From positions 1,468,015 to 1,532,014 of the forward strand of contig NW_006498102.1 in the NCBI RefSeq assembly GCF_000471905.2: a stretch of DNA of 64,000 bases, in the 5' to 3' direction. This document shows, in pieces, positions 52,001 through 62,939 of this stretch. The first letter of the stretch is position 1. Every line of letters starts with the position of its first letter. The position numbers were made by a program, and so were the translations under genes. The DNA is from Amborella trichopoda. Lineage: Eukaryota > Streptophyta > Magnoliopsida > Amborellales > Amborellaceae. A model generated the notes under the pieces. That model was not told where the DNA came from, searched no databases, and saw nothing but the letters and a program-made list of their open reading frames with translations.

Positions 52001-55000
52001 ATGTCTAATAAGAAAAAATAAAGTATAACTAATGTAGTGATCAATAAAAGAGACAATAACAACGTCCATGCATAGAATCCACAATTGAAGGCCCCAAACA
52101 TCAGAATTTAGAGTCAAAAGGTCTAAAGATAATATTTTCATCATGTTCATCACAAAAGAAGGGCAGTTGTGCATGCTCACCCAACTGAGAACTAGTAACA
52201 TAATGAAGCAAGCTGATTAGTACAAATGGAAATCAAGCCATCATCTACCAGTCTTTCCAAGGCCTTCTTCAAACTAGGATGTCCAATTCACCGATGCCAA
52301 AATTCTATAGAAGAGTTTTTGCTAGGTCACCTTGGGTGGCTACTGTAAGATAAAAAACATTATCATCCTCTAAAACATAATGCCCATTTTTCTTGACTGA
52401 CATATTGCAACCAGCATCCCTGTCTCTTGGTCCTCCTGCCGAGGACTAGTGGTAGGTGGTCCCCCGGAGCTTTAGGAGAAGGGTAGCCTTGTGTGTGCTT
52501 AAAAACAAAAAATTTGGAAAGAATACAAATTTGTATTTAAATTCAGATGTAAGTTGACATGCTGATATTAGATTCTTCTTGACTTGGGGAACCACAAGAA
52601 CAATAGGTATTTGAAATTTTTGCAAAGCAATTGATATTAGGGCTGTGTTAGTATGAGATAATGGTAAAGATGATTAATCACCAGTTATGACAGAACGCAT
52701 ACCTTTGTAGGGAACTGGGTTTGGCGACAAGATATGTACTTAGCAATCTAACTAGTAGCACCAGAGTCAAGGTCCAGAAAGTTTCACCTGGGGAGCTTTT
52801 GGTGGAGTCAAGAGTGAGGGAATTTACATGATCAACTAGATTGCGCTGCAGTTGATGGGAGCTGCGGTAGCAAATCTTTGGTAACAATCACAAGCTGAAT
52901 GGATTCTTTTACCAGTGATTTCTTTTACCATAGATTTGAAATGTCACTATGGAATTAGGCTTTGGTTTGGAAACCCTCTACCTCTGCCTTGCCTAAAACA
53001 TCCACTTCCATGCCAATCATGTGTGCTTTGTCATCCACTCCATAGGAAAGGTGCTATTGGAGTTCCCATTGTGAAGGTTGATGGAAGATGTTGTGGATTG
53101 TTTTCTGACTTCGAGGTGTTGATACACATACTCTCACAAATAAGCAAGATGAGGTGTAGATCATCAAAGGAAGGGTAAGGAGGTTTGGGCCAATTCAGGA
53201 GTCGGTACTGGACTGCACAAGTGATATAATAGTACAAAACTTTTGAACATGACCAACATGACCCAGGCAGGTATTCTTGCACAAGGATTTTTTATTTCTA
53301 GCTTATATAGTCCTATGGCACCTGTAGACACTCTGTTAATTACATTCACCCTCGAATAAGGATGTGTGAAACACATCTATTTTAATCGATTGCAATTGTT
53401 GGTAGAGGATGACCATTTAAGAGAAGAGGAGCAATTGGCAGCTTGTAGACAACGCCTTGATGGTGAGCAATGTGCAATACTACCCTTGAACAAGTTCATA
53501 GAATGCCAAAATAATATATACATATTTACATCAAATTTTTTTTAAGTATATCCAACTCTCAGAAGCTGTTTCGGTTAATTTATTTTTTTACTGTGTCACT
53601 GTCAAGTTCGACAATGAGTTTTTCCTTCATATTTAATGGATGCTGGTATTTTTTTTTGATAACATATAAACAATTATGTTATATATTGCTGCAAGATGGC
53701 CATTGTATCAACTTTTAAAATGGCTACCTGTGAAAAAATGCAGTTCTTGCCAGGAAAGTTCTTATGAAAGTAAGATAGACATTACACTTTCAGAATCTGC
53801 TCATGTTGCTTCTGATGTCTTCCCAAACATTATAACAACAAAAATGCATGTCCTGTCAACATTGCTGACATGTCTTGTCAACATTCACTGTTTATTTGTA
53901 TTACAATTCAAGGCACCATATGCAATGTGCAAAGAAGTAGACTTTAACTATTTGTCACTATCTTAACATTTTTGGTTAGTGATTCCTCTGATCTATTGTT
54001 GCAGCGTATAATGCACACGGGTTTTGATTGGGACACAGATGACGTGAACATAATGTTCTCTGCAAAATTGGCGAAACCATTGCTTGGAACTGCTCGGATT
54101 GTCATCAACAGTTTGCATATAAAGGGTGATGTATGTCGAATTGCATTGTACTTGCCTTTCTTTAAGTTTCAAAAGATCTTCTTCATTTAGTTAATCAAGA
54201 AATAGATTTGGCAATGGGCGCTATCTGATCTTCTATTCTTGAAATTTATATGATTAGTGAGGAATCAGAAGCACATTTCAAAGTTGGATATGTTTGTATA
54301 CTTTGATAATCACGCTATTTGTTGAGTAAATTACTTTGGAATACAAATTGAGAAAGCTCTCAACGAGAACATGATTGGAGATTAGTGAGAATTTGTCTAC
54401 TACCAAGATTAATTAATAGTTCTTATATTATATTTGTTTAAAGTACACATTTCTCGTATTTGTAAATGCAAGGTGACATCAAGATCTTTGTCCGCCCACC
54501 TGATTATTTCTCTTAATATGCACTTTACATTTGGGAAGCAAAAGGTTATCCAAACTATTGAAGTGCTGCGAACATGGGATTATCTTCAGTTTTCTCTATC
54601 GGTTCTTACGTACAGTTTGGTATTTTGATATAGCTTATTTATTATTAACTAGCTAATAACGTAACAATTAGAATTAGTATTTTACTTCCTAAAGAAACCT
54701 CGGCTGCTATTGTTTCTTGTAGCATGTTATGCTGCTCTTTGAAAAATGTAAATCATGTGACTTAATCAGATTGTAGTTTGAGTGACAGGATCCTCATTTT
54801 CTAGAGATCCAGAATACCAGTTTCCATGAAATCAACTACTTCTAAAAAACTTAATCTCGTGCTTACCTCTCCAATTTAGTATTTATAAAAGTTTATTTTT
54901 GAGAAACCAAAATAAGGAATTGTCATGGGGAAGATTTTTTGTTTATTTTAGATACTTAACTCTAAATAATTCTTCCCTTGGAACCTGGGTCTTCAGCCAG

Positions 55001-58000
55001 GTGATGGACTGTGCTGACTTATCTAATTCCTGATGAAGATTGTACAATAACCTAACTAACCCTTTTTAAGAAAAGTAGAATACCCTTTACCTGTCATCTT
55101 TGTTGTAATGTGAATAACGTGCTGAAATAACTTCCATGCCATGCACTACTAAAGGAACAGTGACTGATATATTGACATCTGTTAAGGATAGAACTGCCAC
55201 TTCTAAATTGTATTGAAGCACATTTTTTTAAAAACAATTTCTAAGTTGCCTAAGGCACTGGAAACTAAGAATCCCATAGTGTCATTTACGATTATATCTT
55301 AATATTATTATTGTACACAGCTACGCCTTGCACCAATTCTCGATGGACAAGCTGTGTTGTATTCATTTGCTACAACACCTGATGTGAGGATTGGTGTTGT
55401 CTTTGGAAGTGGTGGGAGCCAATCTCTTCCCGCAACAGAATTTCCTGGCGTGTCGTCATGGCTGGTGGGTGTGGCAATTGTCCCTTAAACCCATAAATTT
55501 GGCTTGTAAATTTATTTTATGTGGGGAATGTATTTATAATCTGATGGACTATGAAAAACCATTGTCCATTGGTTCCTAACTTTCCAATGAAATGATGTGG
55601 TGATGTAGAGATATTGGGGCTTTGGGTCTCTCTCTCTCTCTCACACACACGCACACACACCCCATAGATCATTTAATTAGATGTTGATGATCTCAATGGG
55701 CTACTTTTACATAGTCCATTCGATTAAAATATGTTTCCCTTTGATATACTGTCCTTGTGGAAGGGCATGCCATTTTCTAGGTATCAGAGCAAGAAAAGAT
55801 TGAAGTTCCTGATAAAATGTAGATTTCTTTCTGTTCCAAACAGGTCAAGGTTTTCACAGACACCTTAGTTAAAACAATGGTTGAGCCTCGTAGGAGATGT
55901 TTTTCATTACCATCGGTTGATCTAAGGAAAAAGGCCGTTGCAGGTCTCCTTTCTGTTACAGTTGTTAAGGCTAGTAGACTGGTCAGAGGGGGCGTAAAAA
56001 GTGGTCTCTGTGAAAAACGGCCGAACTCCCTAGGAAACCATCAATCATCAGGAAATGGAGTTGATAAAATTCTGCAAACTTTTGTAGAAGTAGAGCTTGG
56101 AGGTCTTACTCGGAGGACAAATGTGAGGCAGGGTTCAAGCCCTGAATGGAATGCTACTTTTAACATGGTCTTACATGATGAAGCTGGAGCTGTGGTGTTC
56201 CATCTCTATGAATGGAGTGCCGGCAATGTGAAGTATGACTACTTATCCAGCTGTGAAATAAAGGTGATGCTTTCTTCTTTCTTTCTTTCTTTTTGTTTTG
56301 TTTTTTTGGGGTTGGGGGTGGGGGGGGGGGAATATACCACAGTCCAATGGACTATTGAAAGCAATAGTCAGTTGGGGCCATCAGTGTCAGCTATAGTGAT
56401 GGATGGATATACATATAGAGACAATGGGAACCACCATCTGGCTCAGGTCTGTTTTGGTGTGTCCCACATTCATCATAGTCCATCATTTTATTGGGACAGT
56501 GATTACCCAAATGCACTATGGTTTTCCAAGGACTAACTATAAGTTTCACAATGGGATGTGGTTTTCCACAGTCCATTGAACTGCAGTAAAGTTTCACTTC
56601 TTTTCTTTCTCTTTCATCATCTATGCTTTAACTCTGATGATTATACATGAGAAATGAGATAAGTTTATGAATTTCCAGTTTACATGTTTTTTCCTGCTTC
56701 CAACCAATGGTTATGTCTGAGATGTTTATGAGGTATACATGTTTTCTGTGAACAGATGAAATATGTTGCAGATGATTCTACAACATTTTGGGCAATTGGA
56801 CCTGGATCTAGTGTAGTGGCGAAGCATGCTGAATATTGTGGGAAAGAGGTTGAAATGGTTGTTCCCTTTGAGGGAACTGATTCAGGGGAGGTGGTTCATC
56901 CTGTTTCTTTCTTCAAGTTCTATTTTTAGTACTTACAAAGTTCTATTTTAGTGGACGATATTCTAAGTAATTATTACCCATGATCCTTCTAATCGGTTAA
57001 TGTATCGTAGATGCAATTCAAATACTCAAAGTGAGGTTATGAACTCAATCTATACATGCCATGTGATAGAGTTGTCCTGTTTTAAATGGGTTGTTTTACA
57101 TGAAGGTATTGTTCATTGATTATTGATTTCAAATTACTGTGATATAGTTATTTGTTCCTATCTAAGGGGCCACCATGTCTTTAAAGTGATTATATTATGT
57201 GAAACAGATTCAATTTCTCTAATTGATTTGTTTCATAAATGAATACTTGAGCATGATTAATGGGATTTAGCTCTATGTAGGCCCTAACAAGTGTTATAAT
57301 TCTTGGGAGAATTTGTAATCTTAATACCTCAGATGAAAAAGGAGCTCTTGTGAGACACTGATATTCGACAAACCTAGAAAACCTAGTATACCATCTTTCC
57401 AAAAGATTTTGAAATTGCTTTGTCTATTTGTGTATGATGTATGAAATTTTCAGAACCAGAATATCAGAATATATATCTTGAATAGAAGATATGTAATGAT
57501 TTCAATGAATCACAATGTTTCGATGTAATAAGTTCTATCCATTATAGTCCAAAATCAACTTCCTGGTTTTGTTAGATGAATTTTAAATTTCTTTTTAGAA
57601 ACCCTTGAGAATTGGATCTTTTGATTTTCTTTTTCAGATAACTGTAAGGTTCGTATTGAACGAATGGCAATTCGCTGATGCCATGAAGAGCCTGAATGGT
57701 TCCTCCAATTTTAGTTCTCAATCTACATATGGTTCACAATATTTTCAACCGACAGGAAGGAATCTCATTGTTACTGTTGTCGAAGGCAGGGATCTAACAG
57801 GAAAAGACAAGTCGGGAAAGAGTGAACCTTATGTGAAATTGCAGTATGGGAAGGTTGGTGATCTTGATAACATCTAAATTTCCTTTTCCATCATTCCTGA
57901 AAGTTTCATTATTGAAACACTAGAAGTTTAGTTGGACTGGTGAATGGGAAAACCTCTCTTATTCTACTTGAAGCTTCCACTGATACAACCATTTTCTATA

Positions 58001-61000
58001 TCTCTATATAACATCAAGTTAATTTTATTTTCATCTCAGGTTTTGTCAAAAACGAGGACAGTCTCACATGGTTCATATCCAGTGTGGAACCAGAAATTTG
58101 AATTTGATGAAATAGGTGATGGTGAATATCTCAAAGTAAAGTGCTACAATTCCGATATTTTTGGAGATGTTGGCATAGGAAGTGCGAGAGTGAACCTAGA
58201 AGGACTGGTTGAAGGTTCCGTTAGGGATATTTGGGTTCCTCTTGAGAAAGCGAATACGGGAGAGTTGAGACTGCAAATTGAAGCATCTGTTTTTGAATAC
58301 AATGATAGTCAGAAGGTCTACTTTAAATTGCATATACCCATCAAATTGATTAGAATCCATGAGCTACGTTTCATGGAAAATTATTGGAGTTCGTTGCTTG
58401 AAAACTTTAAATTGCTAAGATTACCTTGATTATCAAAACTACCATAATTTTTGTTTTTATTTGAATGGTTCCCATCAAATTTGCATACTTTATTTGTGTC
58501 ATCTAGTAGGAACTGATTGAAAGCTTTATGAATATGCAAGCAGGGTACTACTGGATCAGTGAGTGGTTGGATTGAGCTTGTTCTCATTGAAGCAAGAGAC
58601 ATGATTGCCGCTGATTGGAGGGGAACCAGTGATCCTTATGTGAGGGTGCAGTATGGAAACATCAAGAAAAGAACAAAGGTTAGTTTTAGACCTCAATATA
58701 CCCACTGTTGTTCTGTGCTTGCATTCATATTTCGTTGCTTTACCATGGAATGTTAGTTAAGAAGGCAGCTCCGACGAGGTGGAAGCAGAGGCGTGGGTAA
58801 GGTGTCCTAAGTGTCTTAAATAAGCACATATTCCTTTGGTCTCTTTTCGATCAATAAGCAATTTAAATAGATGAAATCTCTTCTTTTCACCAAGCATAAG
58901 TACAGATGGTGGATTTTGCCTATCAAGACCCAATTGGAGTGGGCGCTCATGCCACAAAGAAAGAGTGAGAAACTAACACTCCTCATCTTGCCATTCTGCA
59001 TGAAGGATCATGAATGGCTCAAAAGATGAATCATTGTGTGTGTGAGAGATAGAGGAATCGTTTGTTTGTCGACACAGGAGAGGACTTGGGATTTGGTAAA
59101 GACTGAATGAAAAACCTGAATTGCAGAAAGAGAGAGAGTTCTGGGAAAGTGAGAGAATAAGAGATAGAGAAGTGATAAATCCATGAAACATCGTCATTTA
59201 TAGGGATTATGATCATGGTTGTAAGGAGGTATTCATCCTTATTTGGCATGTTCTGCACATGCCACAGGCCATTGAGTTTATAACTTAAGGATATTCAGTT
59301 TGGAAAAGCACAGTATGAATCCATAGGGTAATCATGACAGCATGGCGATGAGTTATCGTAAATAAGCACCTGTTCCTTCTGTGCTCATTCACTCAATATC
59401 CACTTTAAGATGGATGACGCCTCATTTTTTACATTGATTATGGTCACAATGAGGTCCTCAACGTTATGCACCATATTGTGTGGATGCTAGGTCCACTAAA
59501 GTTGTCTAACACAATTACTCAAGTGTGGTCGAGTATGTCATGATCCAAGTGGTCATCATGCCAACTTGGTCATCAGGGCTAATTATAGTGATAGAGGGAG
59601 ATAGGGTAGTAACAAACATGCCATTAATTCTGTATTATGCCCCATACTATGAGGATTATATGGATCATAGACGAGGTTCTAAAACTGGGCTCAGCTTGGG
59701 AGTCAGGGGCTGCCCGAGATGAGTTAACTTGGGCGAATCTGAGTTGACTCATTGGAGTATTATATAGGAATAGAACCAAAAAAGCCCCAAAAAGTTCAAA
59801 ACAAATTGTTAAAAACAAAATAATAATAATTAAATTCAAAATAAACCAAAAAAAATATAGAAATTCCAAATATGCTGGAAAAAGTATATAAAACATGAAT
59901 TTGGAAGAAGTTGATTTACTATTGGAGAACTATTCAAAAAGATCCAAAAAAAGTGGAAAACAAATTGTCTTCAAAAACATCCAAATTACATGTAAAATAT
60001 TGATACACTGATCCCCAATTTAATATAATTTTTATGATTTATTGTATTTTCTTTAAGTATCCCAAGTTTTACTCAAGTACTTAGCCTGAGAAACCCCACC
60101 AAGTCCGAGTTGACTCGGCCAAGTCCTAGAACATTGCATCATACCATAGTTTCCATACTAAATATTTGGGGCATTTTAGTAAATATAATGCATATTGAAG
60201 TATATTCTTTTAATCAATTTTTCGTTTCTTGGAATCATTTATTGAAGAGTTGGAGTACGTAATTGTATGATCATGCATGCATGCAACTTTGTATTCTGTT
60301 TTATAGATGTTCATTTCATTAGTGTGTTCCCTAGGAAAAACAGTCTCTTGATCATTCAACCGTACTTCTACTAATTTCTTTTGAGGTGGGCTTGCATTAT
60401 GCCCTTGTAATTAATCATTTTTCTCAATGCTTATTGCCATTGCTAAGTTTGACTGCTCTCACTGTTTCAGACAAGGGTTTAGATTTCCATAAGTGCTATT
60501 CTCCTCTTTCGGAAGAGTATCTTGATAGAACAACCGAATTAGTTTAGTAGCTTCAGGTGCGACGAATATGTTTGTTTAATCGGAGTAAATGGCAAGAATG
60601 TGATTATGATACAAGAAATAAAGGACAAAACAAAATATAAATAAAAAATAATTCATATTTATATGTTATTCCTTGTACACCATGCAGGTTGTACAAAAGA
60701 CACTCAATCCTCAATGGAACCAAATATTAGAGTTCCCAGACAACGGCAGCCCCTTAATTTTGCATGTCAAGGACCACAATGCCGTGTTACCCACTTCAAG
60801 CATTGGAGAGTGTGTGGTGGAGTATGAGAGGTTGCCCCCCAACCAAACGTCAGACAAATGGATACCCCTCCAAGGAGTGAAGCATGGGGAGATTCACGTC
60901 CAAATAACACGCAAGGTGCCTGAGATCCTGAAGAGCAACAGTTTAAACCCCGAAATGTCAGTGCTCAGTAAAGCGCGCCTAGTGTGTCGACAGGTTTGAG

Positions 61001-61876
61001 AGATTTCCGTATTTTTTGTCATATTTTTTGAGTTGATTAGGTTAAAAAAATGATCAAAATACCCATATATTTTTAGGATTACCAATGTACCAGTACTGTC
61101 GTGTTCTTGGGTCTTGTGGACACTGGAGATTCAACAATATTTGTATGATCAGCATTAGTGCTTTTTAACTTCTATGAAGTAGGAGACTACCCCAAAGCTT
61201 CAAGGTTCAAACCGAAGGAACAAGGATCCCATGGAACCAACTATTGATCATAGTTGCCATGATGTGAGACTTTAAATAAACATTTAGAGTTTCAAAGAGT
61301 AGCTAAAGTAATCAAAGGTAAAATGGAAAATGTAAAAAATGGAATCACACGCTGGGTGACTGAGTATGGGTAAGGCTGGGATGTTTTTGGTTTTCTCATT
61401 GGGCCGTATAGTTCATGCACAACCATGAGACTAATCATCTCTTGGATCCTTAAAATTATCATTGTACTTGTGGAGCCCAATACAAACAATGCAAATGACT
61501 CAAATCGCCTGGCTGATAATATACGCCCCAATTTCCTAGCTTTTTAATGTGACCAGTTATCCCTTTATTTTTTTTGGAGAAATCCTCAAAATATTGCAGG
61601 ACAATGAAGTACCTGCGATGGGTTTGGCAATTTTCTTGATAAATGTCTAGCATTCCCTTATTAATGTTGTTTTTGGATGTGCAGATGCGACATATGTTAG
61701 GGAAGTGTGAGGGCTTGGCAGATGACGGTGATCTTGAAGGCCTGTCAATAGCCTTGAATGAGATGGCAAGTGCCCATGAAGAGCAAGAGGCCTACATCTC
61801 TCAGCTTGAGAGAGAGAAAACCATGCTGCTCTCTAAGATAAATGAGTTTGATCAAGCCTTTAATAGGCTGCGATGA
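42610..61876 (+). CDS. NTMC2T3: NTMC2 type 3 / SYTF-like SMP and C2-domain membrane tethering protein (14 exons, 829 aa)
   Basis: Exons: 42610-42843, 45028-45102, 45246-45353, 48235-48267, 48390-48479, 54005-54130, 55321-55464, 55844-56263, 56756-56890, 57638-57853, 58040-58315, 58544-58678, 60688-60993, 61685-61876 (TGA). Every exon is a multiple of 3, so all 13 introns are phase 0, with GT-AG ends. Domains by residue: hydrophobic membrane anchor about 41-76; SMP lipid-binding domain about 104-297 (starts PFTPLEPCEWLNKLL); C2A about 304-420; C2B about 496-600 (SGKSEPYVKL, PVWNQKFEF); C2C about 627-745 (GTSDPYVRVQYG, LNPQWNQILEF); predicted coiled coil about 784-827. In this family the anchor sits in the ER and the C2 domains contact another membrane, so a contact-site lipid tether is inferred. 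Length is close to the Arabidopsis member AT3G18370 (about 815 aa, from memory). The start is the first ATG after a GA-rich leader. The donor after exon 11 (GTCTAC) is weak. Confidence 0.93.
43840..44400 (+). mobile_element. RTE-type LINE remnant (RT C-terminal part), intron 1 of the NTMC2T3-like gene
   Basis: Broken plus-strand frames read as the end of the RTE-clade reverse transcriptase found in plants. The blocks are MKLNGMFYSTAI, FLYGAKCWELKKQH, MSLIEMCMLR, then DRIRNEY, APIGDKMRESRLKWV and, near 44300, LERAKWQTRIRIADPK. It ends in a GATGATGATGATAA microsatellite tail at about 44360, as RTE copies do. Internal stops (for example at 44047) show that it is dead. It inserted in the sense direction and lies 200 bases upstream of the SINE. 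Confidence 0.8.
44606..44805 (+). mobile_element. tRNA-derived SINE with perfect 14-bp target duplication, in intron 1 of the NTMC2T3-like gene
   Basis: A 172-bp body (44620-44791) lies between two identical copies of TTATAGCAGTTTGC (44606-44619 and 44792-44805). The body has a perfect RNA polymerase III B-box match (GGTTCAAGTC, about 44677) and an A-box-like stretch upstream near 44632-44660. Its 3' half (CCCCTCCCAAGACCGTG... then ...CAGCACCAGGTTATGGCCC) is reminiscent of the 3' part of the plant Au SINE family. The intact duplication suggests a fairly recent insertion. The family assignment is from memory; the SINE call rests on the TSD plus B box. Confidence 0.75.
45600..48234. other. Intron 3 of the NTMC2T3-like gene (rest)
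   Basis: Besides the CT arrays it has GC-rich CCTAGGTGCC/GCGCC-type words at 46455-46550 and 47230-47300 and a TTTTG-rich run at 47330-47417. No protein motif was recognised. Confidence 0.4.
45813..46090 (+). repeat. CT microsatellite arrays flanking a 20-base gap, intron 3 of the NTMC2T3-like gene
   Basis: (CT)n at about 45813-45899 and 46041-46088, with 20 N at 45920-45939. Between the arrays lies odd sequence made almost wholly of GTAC, GTACG and CTACTAC words. The gap size of exactly 20 suggests a placeholder. It lies between exon 3 (ends 45353) and exon 4 (starts 48235), so coding sequence is unaffected. Confidence 0.8.
48891..49080 (+). repeat. Foldback element with ~84-bp arms in intron 5 of the NTMC2T3-like gene
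   Basis: The left arm 48891-48974 and right arm 48997-49080 are reverse complements with about 9 differences in 84 positions, separated by a 22-base loop. The arms share GGACCCCAAAGGATCAC and AGATCTCTAGAAAAGT in inverted order. It looks like a small MITE. In the intron of the sense transcript it would form one long hairpin. Confidence 0.85.
49596..53060 (-). mobile_element. Degenerate Ty1/copia retrotransposon in intron 5 of the NTMC2T3-like gene, antisense
   Basis: Read on the minus strand, broken frames give copia order. A Gly/Arg-rich stretch that could be the gag end is near 53000, and a DSGATS protease motif is at 52768-52751. A GAG-pre-integrase-like stretch lies near 52400. Integrase traces (CLGPSIVDSM, FIDHY) lie near 52100. 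A reverse transcriptase block ending in FEMNDLG and FLGIEIHRF lies near 50480-50380, and an RNase H end (HCDNQIAIK, STSNQVTDI) lies in 49850-49605. A purine-rich stretch followed by TGATAGAATATC at about 49597 looks like the polypurine tract and start of the 3' LTR. Stops and frameshifts are everywhere. Protease-integrase-RT-RNase H order is diagnostic of copia. The 5' LTR was not found. Confidence 0.85.
58679..60687. other. Intron 12 of the NTMC2T3-like gene
   Basis: 2 kb with dispersed repeat-like pieces (AAATAAGCAC motifs near 58818 and 59360; GAGTTGACTC motifs near 59742 and 60108). No frame or RNA is recognised. Confidence 0.4.
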
Positions 61877-62939
61877 CTCCCTCTCTTGCAACAGCTAAAA
61901 TGTATACTATGTAACAATAGCATTGACTCACATATATATTAATTTGTAACTCCATTGATTGTATTGAAAGAATCTGTAACATAAAATGAGTTTGTTCAAA
62001 CTCAAAAGAAAGATATGAATTCAAATGGAAATATTTTTTTATTATTGAACAACATGAGCTCTGGTGTTTTATGGTCTTCATGTCTATTGAATTATTTGAG
62101 TTCGTTACATGATTGGGATTATTCACTTCGATATCTACTAACCCAAAAGAGCTCTACATTAGTCAGAGCCAGGAAGTCTTGAGCAGATGGTCAAGATATA
62201 GTCTCATGCAGTGTGTTAGGGGTTGTAGTTTATTGCACCTAATTGCATGATGTCTTCTGATAAGTGTTGTAGTATGGATTCAGTGATTTTGAGGCTGGAC
62301 TTGTCAACACCTTCAGACATGAGCTAGAATAAGGGGATTGTCCACTACAAGACGATTTATCCATTGTACAAGAAGGTCATTGTTACTCTCAACATCTTGA
62401 AATTAGGTGGTTAAGAGTGTATCATAAAGTTCAAAAAATCCTTATATAGTTTGGAAAAATCTTATATGGAATTTGAGTGTAGTAGATGACACGTCTTTAA
62501 CCATCTGATTTCACTTCTAACAGCTATGAGAGATGTGACTTTTTGGTACAAAGAATAAACAGTCTTGTTATGAAGTTTTCCCAAAATAAAAAAAAAAGAA
62601 TGCTTATTGCAGAGATTTCATGTTGTAGAGAAACAGTCACATGCTCTAATAAAACACAAGACAAAAATGCTTGTAGCTGAATTTTTAAATTCAGTTCATG
62701 CGGTAAAGATAGGAAGGGCATATGCTCCACCACTAAGGCAAGAGGTCATATGTGCAAAGGAGATACTAGTACTTTATTTAAAATAATAATTTGATGCTGT
62801 CCTGTTGATGTCATTGCTTGTATTTAATTTCTATTTTATTTTATTTTTTTACTGCAGGTTACTATTCATAGATTACTACGAGGCAATGTGTATCTAAATT
62901 TCTACGAAGCAAATCTGTTATTAGGATATGTAGGAGCAG
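61877..62939. other. 3' flank of the NTMC2T3-like gene
   Basis: Holds the presumed 3' UTR (first 150-250 bases, AT-rich, no perfect AATAAA seen), then unclassified DNA up to the inverted LTR-like repeat. Confidence 0.4.
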
